This document shows positions 1 to 10,300 of a stretch of DNA of 64,000 nt, one piece after another. Both the position numbers and the translations under genes were made by a program. The DNA comes from Vreelandella salicampi (GTDB lineage: Bacteria > Pseudomonadota > Gammaproteobacteria > Pseudomonadales > Halomonadaceae): assembly GCF_013415105.1 (NCBI RefSeq), contig NZ_JACCDF010000012.1:92673-156672 (forward strand), written 5' to 3'. Each line of letters starts with the position of its first letter. The stretch's first letter is position 1. The notes beneath the pieces are model-generated. The model made no database searches, was not told the DNA's origin, and saw only the letters and a program-made list of their open reading frames with translations.

Positions 1-23
1 GTACCATTGGAGGCTCGGCATGT

Positions 24-587
24 TTACGCTGGCGGCATTAGGCGATTCGCTAAGGCAAAGGTATGTGGGTCGTCGACGTCGAGTTCACGCAGGGCGCAAG
101 CGAGGTTGAGCAGGTATTCACGGTTGGCGCCGCTTGGGCCGTGGGCGCGATCAATCTGGGCAGCGATGGCATCAAGCGGCGCGTCGCCAAGGTAAGCAGG
201 GTTCTCTTCGGTTGCGAGATAAACCAGCCCTTCCGCGTGCTTGCCATCGTCAAAGGTGAGCGTGGTGATTTCGCGTAAATAGCCGTTTTTTTCACGGATA
301 TCCAACGGCTTGAGCGTTTCTCCCGTGATACGGTAGGCCATGCCGTGGCACACCGCATCGGGTGAAGCGACTAACGTCGCCACGCGGCCGGGTGCCTCAG
401 GCGTGCCACGGTGGTCGTGCGATCCCTGCCAAAAGCGCCGCTCCCAGCCGCAGATAAACGCACGGCGACGCTCAAGAAAGGGGAAATCCGCTTTCCAAAT
501 TAGCGAGCCGTAGCCAAATAGCCAAACAGATTCGTCGTCGCCCACGCGCTGGCGCTGTTGGTTAAGCGCGCTGGTATCGAGCAGCAT
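24..587 (-). CDS. ChaC-like gamma-glutamylcyclotransferase
   Basis: This 187-residue protein matches the ChaC family, cytosolic enzymes that cleave glutathione to 5-oxoproline and Cys-Gly. The family's GYGSLIW motif is seen at residues 25-31. The LDIREKNGY stretch around residue 99 carries the glutamate expected to be the catalytic base. The length is normal for the family. The ATG start follows a GGAG-like ribosome site. It is divergent from the CbiX-like gene and appears monocistronic. The family call is firm; glutathione as the substrate is taken from family knowledge. Confidence 0.85.
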   Translation of the reverse strand: MLLDTSALNQQRQRVGDDESVWLFGYGSLIWKADFPFLERRRAFICGWERRFWQGSHDHRGTPEAPGRVATLVASPDAVCHGMAYRITGETLKPLDIREKNGYLREITTLTFDDGKHAEGLVYLATEENPAYLGDAPLDAIAAQIDRAHGPSGANREYLLNLACALRELDVDDPHTFALANRLMPPA

Positions 588-678
588 GAAACACTCCCAG
601 GGGTTTGTCTTGCGTGTTTAGCGTGAGAAAAAAGCAAACTCGTATTGTATCAGCGTCAATGGAAAAGAGGGCCGTGCG

Positions 679-1533
679 ATGCGCGCGATTTTTCTTACCG
701 ATAACGGTTCACTGCGGCCGCAGGCCACATTCAACCTGCGCCGTATCGCGGGGGAGCTTAGCGAGACGTGCGGCGAGCCCGTGCAGGCGGCGTCACTTTT
801 GCACGCCAATAAAATTCCCGCCGAGCAGCTTGACGGTGAGCCGGCGGTTACGCTTGGGCCTCTCGCTGAACGCGCCGCCGAACAGGGCGCTAGCGACATT
901 GTCATCGTGCCGTTTTTCTTCGGCCCCAGCCGGGCGCTGACCGATTACCTGCCGCAGCGCATGGGCGAGCTGCAGGCCCGCTTTCCGCATGTTGCTGTGC
1001 GCGTGGCCAAGCCGCTGGTCGATGAGCGCGCGCCTGTGGGTTTGCGCCTTGCGCAGTTGCTCGCCGATAATGTGCGTGAGCGCATCACTCCGGGCATACA
1101 GCCGAAAGTGGTGCTGGTGGATCACGGCAGCCCGATTCCGGAAGTAACGGCGGTACGCAACCGCTTGGCGGGGCAGTTGAGCGTGCTGCTGGCAGAGGAA
1201 GCCGCGTGCGTGTGCGCTGCCTCTATGGAGCGTCGTGAAGGCGAGGCTTATCGTTTCAACGAGCCGCTTTTGGAGCACTTGCTGGCAGAGCCGTCGTTTC
1301 ATCATGGCGAGGTAGTGCTGGCCATGCTGTTTCTCTCACCCGGGCGCCATGCCGGCGAGGGCGGCGATATTGCCACGATTTGTGCGGCAGCCGAGCAAGC
1401 GCATTCCGGGTTGCGCGTGGTGCCAACGCGCCTGGTGGGTGAGCATGATGGGATTACCGCGATACTCGCCTCACGCCTTGAGGCGGTGGATGCAAAAGAT
1501 GTGCTGCTAGCTTTGCCGCCGCTTAGCCGATAA
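679..1533 (+). CDS. Two-domain CbiX-like sirohydrochlorin chelatase family protein
   Basis: The 284-residue product looks like two tandem CbiX/SirB-type chelatase domains. The first begins with a degenerate DNGS motif near residue 9. The second begins with VLVDHGSP near residue 150. Family members insert cobalt or iron into sirohydrochlorin. Near residue 228 the segment LSPGRHAGEGGDI holds a His that could bind metal. No other cobalamin or siroheme gene is nearby, so the substrate is uncertain. The ATG is preceded by AAAAGAGGG. The 3' end overlaps the convergent ZipA-like gene by 11 bases. Confidence 0.65.
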   Translation: MRAIFLTDNGSLRPQATFNLRRIAGELSETCGEPVQAASLLHANKIPAEQLDGEPAVTLGPLAERAAEQGASDIVIVPFFFGPSRALTDYLPQRMGELQARFPHVAVRVAKPLVDERAPVGLRLAQLLADNVRERITPGIQPKVVLVDHGSPIPEVTAVRNRLAGQLSVLLAEEAACVCAASMERREGEAYRFNEPLLEHLLAEPSFHHGEVVLAMLFLSPGRHAGEGGDIATICAAAEQAHSGLRVVPTRLVGEHDGITAILASRLEAVDAKDVLLALPPLSR

Positions 1534-2131
1534 TGCGCGCGTAGGTCTCTTCGCTGGCAGGTTCGCGTTCGCCGTCGAGCATGTCGCCTTCAAAAATTTT
1601 GCCCATCTCTTTGGCGAGTTCCACGTACACCACCACTTGCTGGTTGCGGCGCTTACGTAGCGGCGGCTTGACCAGCAGGCTAATGCCCTTGATCGGCTGG
1701 TGGACCTCGCCGCTGATTAGGTCGGGCATTTCCCCGGGCGGAAAGGCGTTGGCAATCGTGATGGGGTTGGAGGGCTGTTCGCCGTCAATATGAAAAACTT
1801 TTTTTACCGGGTCGAACGTGGCCTGTTTCTCTTTAAGCCATTCGGCCAGGCGTTGGTCGGTCGCTTCGTCAGGTTGGGAGAAGATAACGAACAGTGAGTG
1901 CTGCTTGCCTTTGGGGGGCCGCTTAGCAGCTTTACTGCTATCGCCTTCCTGGGAGGGGGCGCTATCGGAGGCAGGCGTTTTGCGCGGTGCGGCGGTTTTG
2001 TCGCGATCAGCGGCAGCCGCTTTGCGGCGACTGCGTCTACTCGGCATTGCCATGTAAACGAGCAGGGCTATCGCCGCGATGCCTAAAACCAGTGAGGCGA
2101 GCGCTAGCGCAGCCACTAACGAGTTGTCCAT
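1523..2131 (-). CDS. Membrane-anchored ZipA C-terminal-domain-like protein
   Basis: The 202-residue protein has one N-terminal membrane helix (about residues 5-26), a basic and low-complexity Ser/Lys/Ala linker to about residue 75, and a C-terminal domain. That domain resembles the FtsZ-binding domain of ZipA: FHIDGE, then NPITIANAFPPGEMPD, a GISLLVKPP strand and a terminal helix. ZipA tethers FtsZ to the inner membrane. The protein is shorter than typical ZipA and is not beside ligA, so it may be a paralogue. I chose the inner ATG (MDNSL...) because it directly precedes the membrane helix and has a GGAGA ribosome site. Confidence 0.55.
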   Translation of the reverse strand: MDNSLVAALALASLVLGIAAIALLVYMAMPSRRSRRKAAAADRDKTAAPRKTPASDSAPSQEGDSSKAAKRPPKGKQHSLFVIFSQPDEATDQRLAEWLKEKQATFDPVKKVFHIDGEQPSNPITIANAFPPGEMPDLISGEVHQPIKGISLLVKPPLRKRRNQQVVVYVELAKEMGKIFEGDMLDGEREPASEETYARIIG

Positions 2132-2232
2132 CGGCGTCTCCTTAAAGTACGTGGGCGGCAACGATGCTGTAATTCCCTATGCAGCATCGGGTTATTGGTA
2201 GATTATCAGGAGAAAACCTGATGTAGGGAGTA

Positions 2233-2260
2233 AAAAAGCACCACGTGTGTGGTGCTTTTT
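2233..2260 (-). terminator. Rho-independent terminator after the alkene reductase gene
   Basis: A perfect 12-bp inverted repeat (AAAAAGCACCAC, loop GTGT, GTGGTGCTTTTT) lies 18 bases past the alkene reductase stop. Both sides carry A/T tracts, so it could work in either direction. Confidence 0.85.
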
Positions 2261-2277
2261 GGCTTAGCGCGACAGAA

Positions 2278-3396
2278 TCACTCGAAGCGATCATAACCGT
2301 TATGCATAAACGGGTAGTCGGTGTACCCCGTCTCATCGCCGCCGTAGAAGGTTGTGTGATCCGGTTCGTTAAGCTTGGCGCCCACGCGGAATCGCTCGGC
2401 GAGATCCGGATTGGCAATGTAGGGGCGACCAAATGCCACGGCGTCAGCGGTGTTTTCCTCCAGGCGCTGGATGGCGCTGTCAGCATCGTATTTGCCGCAA
2501 TAAATGATGCTGCCCTTAAAGCACTTGCGCAGCTGCTCGCGAAATCCCTCGGGGAAGGTAATGTCACCGCCAGCCCAGTTAGGCTCGTTAAGGTGAATAT
2601 ACGCCAAACCGCGTTTAGAGAGCTGTTCTGCTAAGTAGAAGGCCATCTCCTTGGGCTCGTCGTCGGTCAGGCCGAAAAGCTCGATAAAGGGCGTTAAACG
2701 AATGCCCACACGGTCGGCACCAAAGACTTCCGCGACCGCATCAACCACTTCCAACGGTAAGCGCGCGCGGTTTTCAACCGAGCCGCCGTACTGATCGGTG
2801 CGCTTATTGCTTCCGGTGGCGAGGAACTGATTGAGCAAGTACGCGTTGGCGGCGTGGACTTCCACCATATCAAAGCCAGCGCGCTTGGCGCGTATGGCGG
2901 CCTGACGGTAATCCTCAACGAGGCCGGGGATCTCATCAGTCTCAAGTGCGCGCGGCGTGCTGGTGGGGTGCTGCCCTGCGGTGCCATCCTCAAACTCGAC
3001 AAAACACTGCGCGCCTTCGCCTTTTAGGGCGGTGGGGGCCACGGGCTGTTGGCCATCGGGCTGAACCATCTCGTGGGAGACGCGGCCTACGTGCCATAGC
3101 TGCAGCGCGATGCGCCCTCCCTTGGCGTGTACCGCGTCGATGACGCCTTTCCAGCCGGCTTCTTGCGCATTGGTCCAGATGCCTGGCGTGTAAACGTAGC
3201 CGCGAGCGGTGGGGGAAATGTTGGTTGCTTCGCTAATGATTAAGCCAGCAGCAGCGCGTTGGCCGTAGTAGGCTTGCTGCATCTTACCGGGAATGCTGTT
3301 GGGCGTACGTGCGCGGGTTAGCGGCGCCATAATTACCCGATTGGGAAGGCTCAAACTTCCGAGTTGAAGTGGGCTAAGTAACGCGTTATGCGGCAT
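2278..3396 (-). CDS. Old yellow enzyme family alkene reductase (NemA-like)
   Basis: This 372-residue FMN-dependent flavoprotein is full length for the old yellow enzyme family, whose members reduce activated C=C bonds, N-ethylmaleimide or nitro compounds with NAD(P)H. The N-terminus (SLSLPNRVIMAPLTRAR) and the HAANAYLLNQFL and GGSVENRAR segments are characteristic. The downstream YCGKYDA and VAFGRPYIANPDL segments contact flavin phosphate in relatives. It is flanked by a terminator and a 335-base gap, so it is probably a single-gene unit. The native substrate cannot be read from the sequence. Confidence 0.9.
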   Translation of the reverse strand: MPHNALLSPLQLGSLSLPNRVIMAPLTRARTPNSIPGKMQQAYYGQRAAAGLIISEATNISPTARGYVYTPGIWTNAQEAGWKGVIDAVHAKGGRIALQLWHVGRVSHEMVQPDGQQPVAPTALKGEGAQCFVEFEDGTAGQHPTSTPRALETDEIPGLVEDYRQAAIRAKRAGFDMVEVHAANAYLLNQFLATGSNKRTDQYGGSVENRARLPLEVVDAVAEVFGADRVGIRLTPFIELFGLTDDEPKEMAFYLAEQLSKRGLAYIHLNEPNWAGGDITFPEGFREQLRKCFKGSIIYCGKYDADSAIQRLEENTADAVAFGRPYIANPDLAERFRVGAKLNEPDHTTFYGGDETGYTDYPFMHNGYDRFE

Positions 3397-3731
3397 GCAA
3401 TCGCTCCTATGGGTTAGCGCGTATGCGCTGAGGGTATAAAAGTATCAACACCATAGACGTATTGACGATAATCGCCAAGGTGCTTGGAATAAGGGGTTGG
3501 TATGAGGTGCTTGCAATAGTAGAGCGCTGCTACCCAAGGCGTATGACGTTTTGCGTATCGCTTTAGTAAGCTGGCAGGGCAAAATCATGAGGTCCGTTGA
3601 TATGTATCAAGCAAGCGGATGCAATGTGTTCTGCAAAAAACGTACAATGCTTAATAACAACGTATTAGATTAAACGAGTCGAAAGGCTGAGTGACCACCC
3701 CATCGCCGCACTATCGGCACGAGGAGTATAA
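3397..3731. other. 335-base intergenic region between divergent reductase and chemoreceptor genes
   Basis: This gap separates two divergent genes and must hold both promoters. I see only weak candidates: TTGATA at 3597, 17 bases from TGCAAT at 3620, and TACAAT at 3643, both reading toward the chemoreceptor. A GAGGAG ribosome site sits just before its ATG. I see no clear flagellar sigma-28 promoter, terminator or repeat. Confidence 0.4.
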
Positions 3732-5468
3732 ATGCGCGTAACAATCAAGGCGCGTCTGATCACTGTGATCGGCGTGATGCTGGTATTGATGTTGTTGATT
3801 GGTGCCATGGGCTTTAATGGCATGATGTCATCCAACCGCTCAGTCGATAACATTTATCAAAATAACCTCCGTAATACCCAGCGTATTTCCGCCCTAAATG
3901 AACACGCCAAAGACATGATCATGGAGTTAGCGCTGGCGGGGCAGCACGACCCGATTCTTCCAGTGAGCGACCTACACAATCACGAAGTGCAGATGCACAT
4001 GGACAATATCGTGATGAATCTGTCAGAGGTCGATTCTCATTGGCAGGAGTTGACAGAAAATGAGCTGTCGCCAGAAGCACAAGCGATTGCCGATCAGTTC
4101 ATGGTCGATTATCGCCAACTACTGGGCTCTATCGCGCCCGTTATGCCGATGTACTCCGCCGGCAATTACGAGGCTGCGAACGAAAAAGCCTTTACCGAGG
4201 CGCTGCCCGCTTACCGTCAAATGGACAAAACCCTCACCGAGCTCATAGAGCTTGAGGAGCAAGAAGCGCAGGCTGAGTACCGCAACGCTGAGTCGCAAGC
4301 AAACTTCATGCGCAACCTGATGATTGCGGCGCTGATCGTGGCCGTTATCTTGGGCAGCATTATGGGGTGGCTGCTAATACGGCGTATTACCGAGTCGCTC
4401 GCATTGGCTCGCCGGCACTTCCACGCCATGGCGGAGGGGGATCTGACCCGTTCGATCAGCTCCTCACACCGCGATGAGATCGGCGATATGCTGATGGAGC
4501 TTGGAGATATGCAGACCAAGTTGCACTCGTTGATTGGCGATATTAAATCCTCCGCGGATGCTATCTCTACCGCTTCCTCGCAAATCTCCACGGGCAATAT
4601 AGATCTCTCGCAGCGTACCGAACAGCAGGCCTCTAGCCTGCAAGAAACGGCAGCGAGCATGGAACAGGTCGCTGCGACGGTGAAGAACAACACCCAGCAT
4701 ACCGGCGAGGCGAACCAGCTGGCTCACACCGCCAGCACCTCAGCAAGCCAGGGCGGCGAGAAGGTCACTCAAGCGGTGGGCAAGATGCACGAGCTGACTC
4801 AAAGCTCGGAGAAGATCAGCGGCATTGTCTCTATGATCGATGGGATTGCCTTTCAGACCAATATTCTGGCGCTTAACGCCTCGGTAGAGGCCGCCCGTGC
4901 CGGTGAGCAGGGCCGTGGCTTTGCCGTGGTCGCCCAGGAGGTGCGCAGCCTGGCGCAGCGTAGTGCCGATGCGGCGAAGCAGATCCAAGAGTTGATCGTG
5001 GAAAACGATGAGATCGTCACGCAGGGAAGCACGGTGGTTGAAGACGTGGGTGACTCCATGAAGCAGATCGTTACCAACATCGGCAAGGTGTCTGACTTGA
5101 TGGAAGAGGTGAGCCAGGCGTCCAACGAGCAGAGCTCTGCCATTGAGCAGATGAATACTGCAATAAACCAAATGGACGATGTCACCCAACAAAACGCTGC
5201 TCTGGTGGAGCAAACGGCGAATGCGTCGGCCTCGATGGAAGATCAGGCGCGTGACCTGTCCAATGCCGTGGCGTTCTTTAAATTAAGCAGTACCGAATCA
5301 CGCCCTAGCCTAGCTCAGCCGTCATCTAATAGCGCAATGAAGCGCCCCGCGCTGGGCAGCAGCCAAGCAAGCACATCTTCTCACTCGGAAGAAACGCCCC
5401 GCTCGCAACCCAAGCCCAAGCAGCAACGTGTCACGCAAAATGACGATGATGATTGGGAAACGTTCTAA
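3732..5468 (+). CDS. Methyl-accepting chemotaxis protein with C-terminal CheR tether
   Basis: The 578-residue receptor has membrane helices near residues 9-31 and 193-213 bracketing a periplasmic four-helix-bundle-type sensor. A HAMP segment and a full cytoplasmic signalling hairpin follow; the conserved tip is [20 protein letters not shown]. It ends in a flexible tail terminating in DDWETF, which resembles the NWETF pentapeptide that docks CheR and CheB in enterobacterial receptors. This suggests a high-abundance receptor of the main chemotaxis pathway. The ligand is unknown. A strong hairpin follows the gene. Confidence 0.92.
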   Translation: MRVTIKARLITVIGVMLVLMLLIGAMGFNGMMSSNRSVDNIYQNNLRNTQRISALNEHAKDMIMELALAGQHDPILPVSDLHNHEVQMHMDNIVMNLSEVDSHWQELTENELSPEAQAIADQFMVDYRQLLGSIAPVMPMYSAGNYEAANEKAFTEALPAYRQMDKTLTELIELEEQEAQAEYRNAESQANFMRNLMIAALIVAVILGSIMGWLLIRRITESLALARRHFHAMAEGDLTRSISSSHRDEIGDMLMELGDMQTKLHSLIGDIKSSADAISTASSQISTGNIDLSQRTEQQASSLQETAASMEQVAATVKNNTQHTGEANQLAHTASTSASQGGEKVTQAVGKMHELTQSSEKISGIVSMIDGIAFQTNILALNASVEAARAGEQGRGFAVVAQEVRSLAQRSADAAKQIQELIVENDEIVTQGSTVVEDVGDSMKQIVTNIGKVSDLMEEVSQASNEQSSAIEQMNTAINQMDDVTQQNAALVEQTANASASMEDQARDLSNAVAFFKLSSTESRPSLAQPSSNSAMKRPALGSSQASTSSHSEETPRSQPKPKQQRVTQNDDDDWETF

Positions 5469-5495
5469 AGGTTGTTTTAGTGTGACGCGCTAATC

Positions 5496-5539
5496 GCAAA
5501 ACGCCGCTGGTTACGTCATGGTAGCCAGCGGCGTTTTGC
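5496..5539 (+). terminator. Rho-independent terminator after the chemoreceptor gene
   Basis: A long inverted repeat pairs GCAAAACGCCGCTGG with CCAGCGGCGTTTTGC, with further pairing of TTAC and GTA toward the loop. It lies 27 bases past the receptor stop. The A and T tracts suit bidirectional termination against the convergent lipoprotein gene. Confidence 0.88.
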
Positions 5540-5564
5540 TGTGCGGAGTTCTGTTTCGCTTCCA

Positions 5565-6206
5565 TTAGTCTTTACGACAAAATGGCCAGACTTGATAAAA
5601 CTTGCGGCACTGAAACTCCGCTTCACAATTGGCTAGCTGCGAGCGGTAGCGGTTGGCACGGCTCGCGACTTGGCGCGCGGCACGTTGTACTGCTGGCTTG
5701 GCGCGATAGCTGCCGCGTTGATAGCCGCCGGCGCCTTCGTGGTAGGCGAGATAAAGGTGCTCGGGGTTATGGAGCGAAATACCCGTTTGCGCGCGGGTAC
5801 GGGTGTTGTACCAGCCGATAAAATCGGTGGCGTGCTTCATGTGCGTGCGCCTAGCGAAAAGGCTGCCGGCTTGGTCGCGGTACTCCCCCCAGACCGGGTC
5901 TTGGGCTTGGGCGTATCCTTTGGCCGATGATGGGCGCGGGCCGGGAATAAAGCCGAGATAACGTTTGCGCGGCGGACGAACGTGGCTGCGAAACGACGAT
6001 TCCTGCTGGATAAAAGCCATTTGCGTCTCGATCGGTGTGCCCCACGACGCTTCAGAATCGCGCGCGTAGTCGTACCAGCTGGGCTGTTCGCGGAAAATTT
6101 CGCAGATATTGCTTTGGTCCTGCGGTGGGGCGGGCGCAAAGGCGGCGCAGCCCGAGAGCAAAAACATCAGCACCAGCGCAGTGGCAAAAGGCGTTTGTTG
6201 GGTCAT
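5565..6206 (-). CDS. Lytic transglycosylase-like lipoprotein (SLT domain)
   Basis: The 213-residue protein starts with a lipoprotein signal and an LSGC lipobox, with the lipidated Cys at residue 20. The IQQESSFR segment contains the Glu (E69) expected to be catalytic in SLT-type transglycosylases. The segments SSAKGYAQAQDPVWGEY and YLAYHEGAGGY match the remaining SLT core. Such enzymes cleave peptidoglycan with formation of 1,6-anhydromuramic acid. It is probably attached to the outer membrane. The Cys-containing C-terminal tail (CEAEFQCRKFYQVWPFC) is unusual and may be disulfide bonded. Confidence 0.8.
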   Translation of the reverse strand: MTQQTPFATALVLMFLLSGCAAFAPAPPQDQSNICEIFREQPSWYDYARDSEASWGTPIETQMAFIQQESSFRSHVRPPRKRYLGFIPGPRPSSAKGYAQAQDPVWGEYRDQAGSLFARRTHMKHATDFIGWYNTRTRAQTGISLHNPEHLYLAYHEGAGGYQRGSYRAKPAVQRAARQVASRANRYRSQLANCEAEFQCRKFYQVWPFCRKD

Positions 6207-6259
6207 GGTGACTCCCTTGCGAGTATAAATGTGTCTCGGGCATGGCCTTAACTGCTTAC

Positions 6260-6703
6260 TTAGTGGCTCATCGGCATGATCGGTCGCACGGGGGCGGTTA
6301 TGTCGAGCGTTTCGCCGTTATCAAACGTGAGCGTTAGCGCCACCTTATCACCTTCGCTCACAGCGCCTTCCAGGCCGATCATCATCAGGTGCAGCCCGCC
6401 GGGGGCGAGGGTGACGTCACCATTTGCCGGTACGTCAATGTGCTCGATTTGGCGCATCTGCATAACGCCGTCGACATCCACGTGATTGTGCATTTCGGTG
6501 TGGGCAGTGAGCTCGTTATCCGCATTGATTAAGCGAACCGGCGAGTCGCTTGTGTTGTGTAGTGTCATGAAGGCAGCGGTCGTGGGGGAGCCAGGAGGCA
6601 CTTCGCGCACAAAAGGGTCGAGCGCGGTAATAGCGTCAGCGTGTGCGGCGGTGGTCAGTAGCAGGGCGCTGGTCGCCGCGGTAAGAAGTATCGATTTCAG
6701 CAT
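6260..6703 (-). CDS. PCu(A)C-type periplasmic copper chaperone
   Basis: The 147-residue protein has a cleavable signal peptide ending near AAHA. Its mature domain carries the His/Met copper-binding pattern of PCu(A)C: HTEMHNH, then GVMQM, then GGLHLMMIG. These proteins deliver Cu(I) to the CuA site of cytochrome oxidase. The ATG at 6703 was chosen because it begins the signal peptide (MLKSILLTAA) and follows a GAGG ribosome site; an upstream start would add 14 residues in front of the signal. Confidence 0.85.
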   Translation of the reverse strand: MLKSILLTAATSALLLTTAAHADAITALDPFVREVPPGSPTTAAFMTLHNTSDSPVRLINADNELTAHTEMHNHVDVDGVMQMRQIEHIDVPANGDVTLAPGGLHLMMIGLEGAVSEGDKVALTLTFDNGETLDITAPVRPIMPMSH

Positions 6704-6869
6704 GAGTCGGCCTCGCGTGATGATGGATAACACCACGGGCATCATACAAGGTTTTCTTACGCCACCGCCAAGCGTGCGACACCGCGTCCAGTTGAGCGTG
6801 CTGGCCTATTTGCAAACGCGTTCGATCACGGTAGCGTAGGTGAGACTCAATAATGAAGAGGACAAAGCT

Positions 6870-7172
6870 ATGTATATCGCCATGAACCGTTTTCGTATTG
6901 CGCCTGGTCGTGAAGAGGACTTTCTCAACGTCTGGCGCAACCGCGACAGCCATCTTGAAGAAGTGCCCGGGTTTAAGCAGTTTCAGATGCTGCAGGGCGA
7001 AAAGCAGGACGATTACACGGTGTTTATCTCGCACAGTGTTTGGGAGTCCGAAGAAGCGTTTCGCGCCTGGACAAAATCTGACGCGTTTCGCAAAGCACAC
7101 GCCAACGCCAGAGCGCCGGAAGGCATCTACCTTGGCCCGCCGCAGTTTGAGGGCTATCAGGTGGTGCTGTAG
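6870..7172 (+). CDS. ABM-fold monooxygenase (antibiotic biosynthesis monooxygenase family)
   Basis: This 100-residue ABM-domain protein (MYIAMNRFRIAPGREEDFLNVW..., then VPGFKQFQML, VFISHSVWESEEAFRAW) resembles small dimeric ferredoxin-fold enzymes. Relatives include HmoA/IsdG-like heme-degrading monooxygenases. The start at 6870 follows GAAGAGGA. No heme-uptake genes are adjacent, so heme as the substrate is not supported by context. Confidence 0.75.
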   Translation: MYIAMNRFRIAPGREEDFLNVWRNRDSHLEEVPGFKQFQMLQGEKQDDYTVFISHSVWESEEAFRAWTKSDAFRKAHANARAPEGIYLGPPQFEGYQVVL

Positions 7173-7347
7173 AAGCGGTTATCATCCCTAGCCGTTTATG
7201 ACCCATAGATGAACGCTAAACATCCAATAAATGATGTGTGTCAATTATATGCATAAATAATGCGCAAAAACCCCTTAAAAGCTGTGCTAAATCAGGCATC
7301 CTTAGGAGCCCAAGATCCCCAATAATGACGATAAGGTACTCGGCGCT

Positions 7348-10300
7348 ATGCCAGATTCCCCTGAAGCACTGGCGTCTGAATCGCGCTTATATTCACGCTT
7401 ACGGGTCAATGCCTTTACGCTTTATATGCTAGCGCTGATCGCGATGGCGGTAATTTTTACCTGGATTTTGAGTGATCAATACCGCCAAGAGATTGATGCG
7501 GCGCATGAGCGCAACTCAACGCGAGCCGATCTGGTCGCTGAGTGGGTGAATAGCACCTTCGCGTTAAGTGAACATGCGCTGAGGGATATTGCAGAGCTTT
7601 TAGAGCCGCCGCTTTTACCGCGCGTGGACGACTACTCCTCCCTGGAAAGTCTGTTGATCAAGCGCCGCGATAGTCTGCCGCTGGTAAATGAACTTGCCGT
7701 GATCGACGAGCAGGGCAGTGTCGTGGTCAGCTCGAACGCCTCTCACCCGCCGGGGTTTGATGTCAGCGGCATGCCGTTTTTCCGTGAGTTTCAACAACAC
7801 CCGCAGCGTGACGACTACGTGTCGCCCCTTTTGTGGTCAGCGGTTGAAAGTGACTATCTTATTTTTCATGTGCGCCGGTTACGCGGCTTAGAAGGCGGCT
7901 TTGATGGCCTAGTGGTCGCACGCATTGCCCCGCAGCGATTTGATGACACCTTGCAGCGCTTAACGATGCGCCTGGGTGAGAGCATGGCGATCATCGATAG
8001 CGAGGGAAAACTGCTGGCTCGTCGTCCTGATGGCGAGGAGGTGCTCGGTGGAGTGGTCACGAATGATGAAGTCGAGCGTTTTCTCGCCAGTAACGTAGGC
8101 ACGCAGGCGGTGCGTATGCAGTCGCCGGTGGATGGCGAAGAGCGCCTTTACTGGTTGCAACGCTTGGACACCTTGCCCTTCGCGGTTGTGGTGGGGGATA
8201 GCATTGATGCGCTGCTAGCACCCTGGCGCCAGCGGTTGATGATTTTGTGTGTGATTGCCGCGGCGATGGCGCTGCTGGGTATCTGGTTCGTGCGTCACTA
8301 CCTTCACCGGTTGCAGCTATCGCAGCAGCTGCACCAGCGGGTGCTGGAGCGTGAAGAGGCCCGCACGCAGGCGCAGATGCGCGAAGCACGCTTAGAAGCG
8401 CTGGTGCACTCGATTCAGGATATGATTTTTGTCTTCGATGAGTATGGCTGCTTTACCTATATTCACGCATTGAACGACGAGCAGCTGCTTCACCCCCAAA
8501 ACGAGGTCATCGGCCGCCATTACAGCGAAGTGTTACCCGATGATGTTGTTCAGGCGCTTACGGGCACCTTCTATCGCGTACAGCATAACCGCGAGTCACA
8601 AGAGCTTGAGTATTCGCTGCAGATCAACGGGCAACGGCGCTACTACCACGCCATTTTAAGCCCGCTGGCCGACGGGATCGGCATCTTTAACGGCGTGCTG
8701 GCCGCCGTGCGCGATGTGACCCAAGCCAAAATCAATGAAGCGGAATTGCGCATTGCCGCGACCGCGTTCAAGACGCATCTGGGGATGATTATCACCGATG
8801 CGCGCGGGCGCATTCTTAAGGTCAACGACACCTTTACCCAAATCACCGGCTACAAAGAGTACGAGGTGCTGGGTAAGAACCCGCGGATCTTTAGCTCTGG
8901 CCGCCACGACCGCGAGTTTTATCACAAAATGTGGTCAGAGGTTGCCTACACCGGTAGCTGGGAAGGCGAGATTTGGAACCGGCGCAAAAACGGCCAAGTC
9001 TTTCCCGAGTGGCTGACGATCAGCGCCGTTCGCGATGAAAAGGAGTGCCTGACGCATTACGTCGCCACGCTGAACGACATCACCGAAAGCAAAGCCGCCG
9101 AGCAGGAAATTCATCAGTTGGCGTTTTATGACCCGCTTACCGGGCTTGCCAATCGGCGTTTGTTCCTTGATCGCATGGCAGCTGCCCTCAAAGATAGCGA
9201 GCGTCATGCGCAGCACGGTGTGCTGTTGTTTATTGACCTGGATAACTTCAAGCAGGTGAACGATACCCTAGGGCATTATGCTGGCGACCAGCTGTTGCAA
9301 AACATGGCGCGCGAGCTGTCTCAAATGCTGCGTGATAGCGATACCCTAGCGCGCCTGGGCGGCGACGAATTCGCCGTGCTGATTCAAGCGCTGGACCGTG
9401 ATGTGGAACAAGCCGCTCAGTTGGCAGAGGGCATTGCGTTGAAGCTGCTCACGGCAATTCGACGCCCAATCGATGTGAATAATGAAACGGTACTGGTGAC
9501 CGGCAGTATCGGTATTACGCTGTTGGATGACAGTGTGAATAGCGTCGATGGCTACTTGCAGCAGGCAGATATGGCGCTTTTTCAGGCCAAAGAAGCCGGA
9601 CGAGATACGTTAAGTTTCTTCGATCCCAATATGCAGGCCGCGCTAGTATCGCGGGCACGGCTTGAGAAGGATCTGCGCCAAGCCTTGGATAATGATGAGT
9701 GGCGGTTGGTGTATCAACCGCAAGTGGATATCGACAGCATGATCACCGGCGTGGAAGCCCTGCTGCGATGGCATCACCCCGAGCGCGGTATCGTCTCGCC
9801 GGGGGATTTCATTCCGCTATTAGAAAGTACTCGGTTGATTAACGACGTGGGGGGCTGGGTGTTAGAAACCGCCTGCAAACAGCTGGCCGAGTGGCAACAT
9901 CGCCCGGATACAGCGCACCTCACTGTGTCGGTGAACATTAGCCCGGTGCAGTTCCGCGAAGACAATTTCGTCCCCAAGGTGAAATCGATATTGCGCCGCA
10001 CTGGTGCGCCAGCGGATAAATTAAAGCTTGAAGTGACCGAGACGCTGTTTGTCGAGGCGCAGGATGATACCCGCCGCAAAATGGAACATCTGCGCTCGCA
10101 AGGCCTGCACTTCTCTCTCGATGATTTTGGCACGGGGTATTCATCGCTTGCCTACCTAGCGCACTTGCCGCTTGATCAACTCAAAATCGACCAGAGCTTT
10201 GTGCGCCAGGTGCTTGATAGCCCTGCTAACGCCGCGATTGTGGAGAGTACCATCGTGTTGGCGAAGAGTTTGGGGCTTTCGGTGATTGCCGAAGGCGTGG

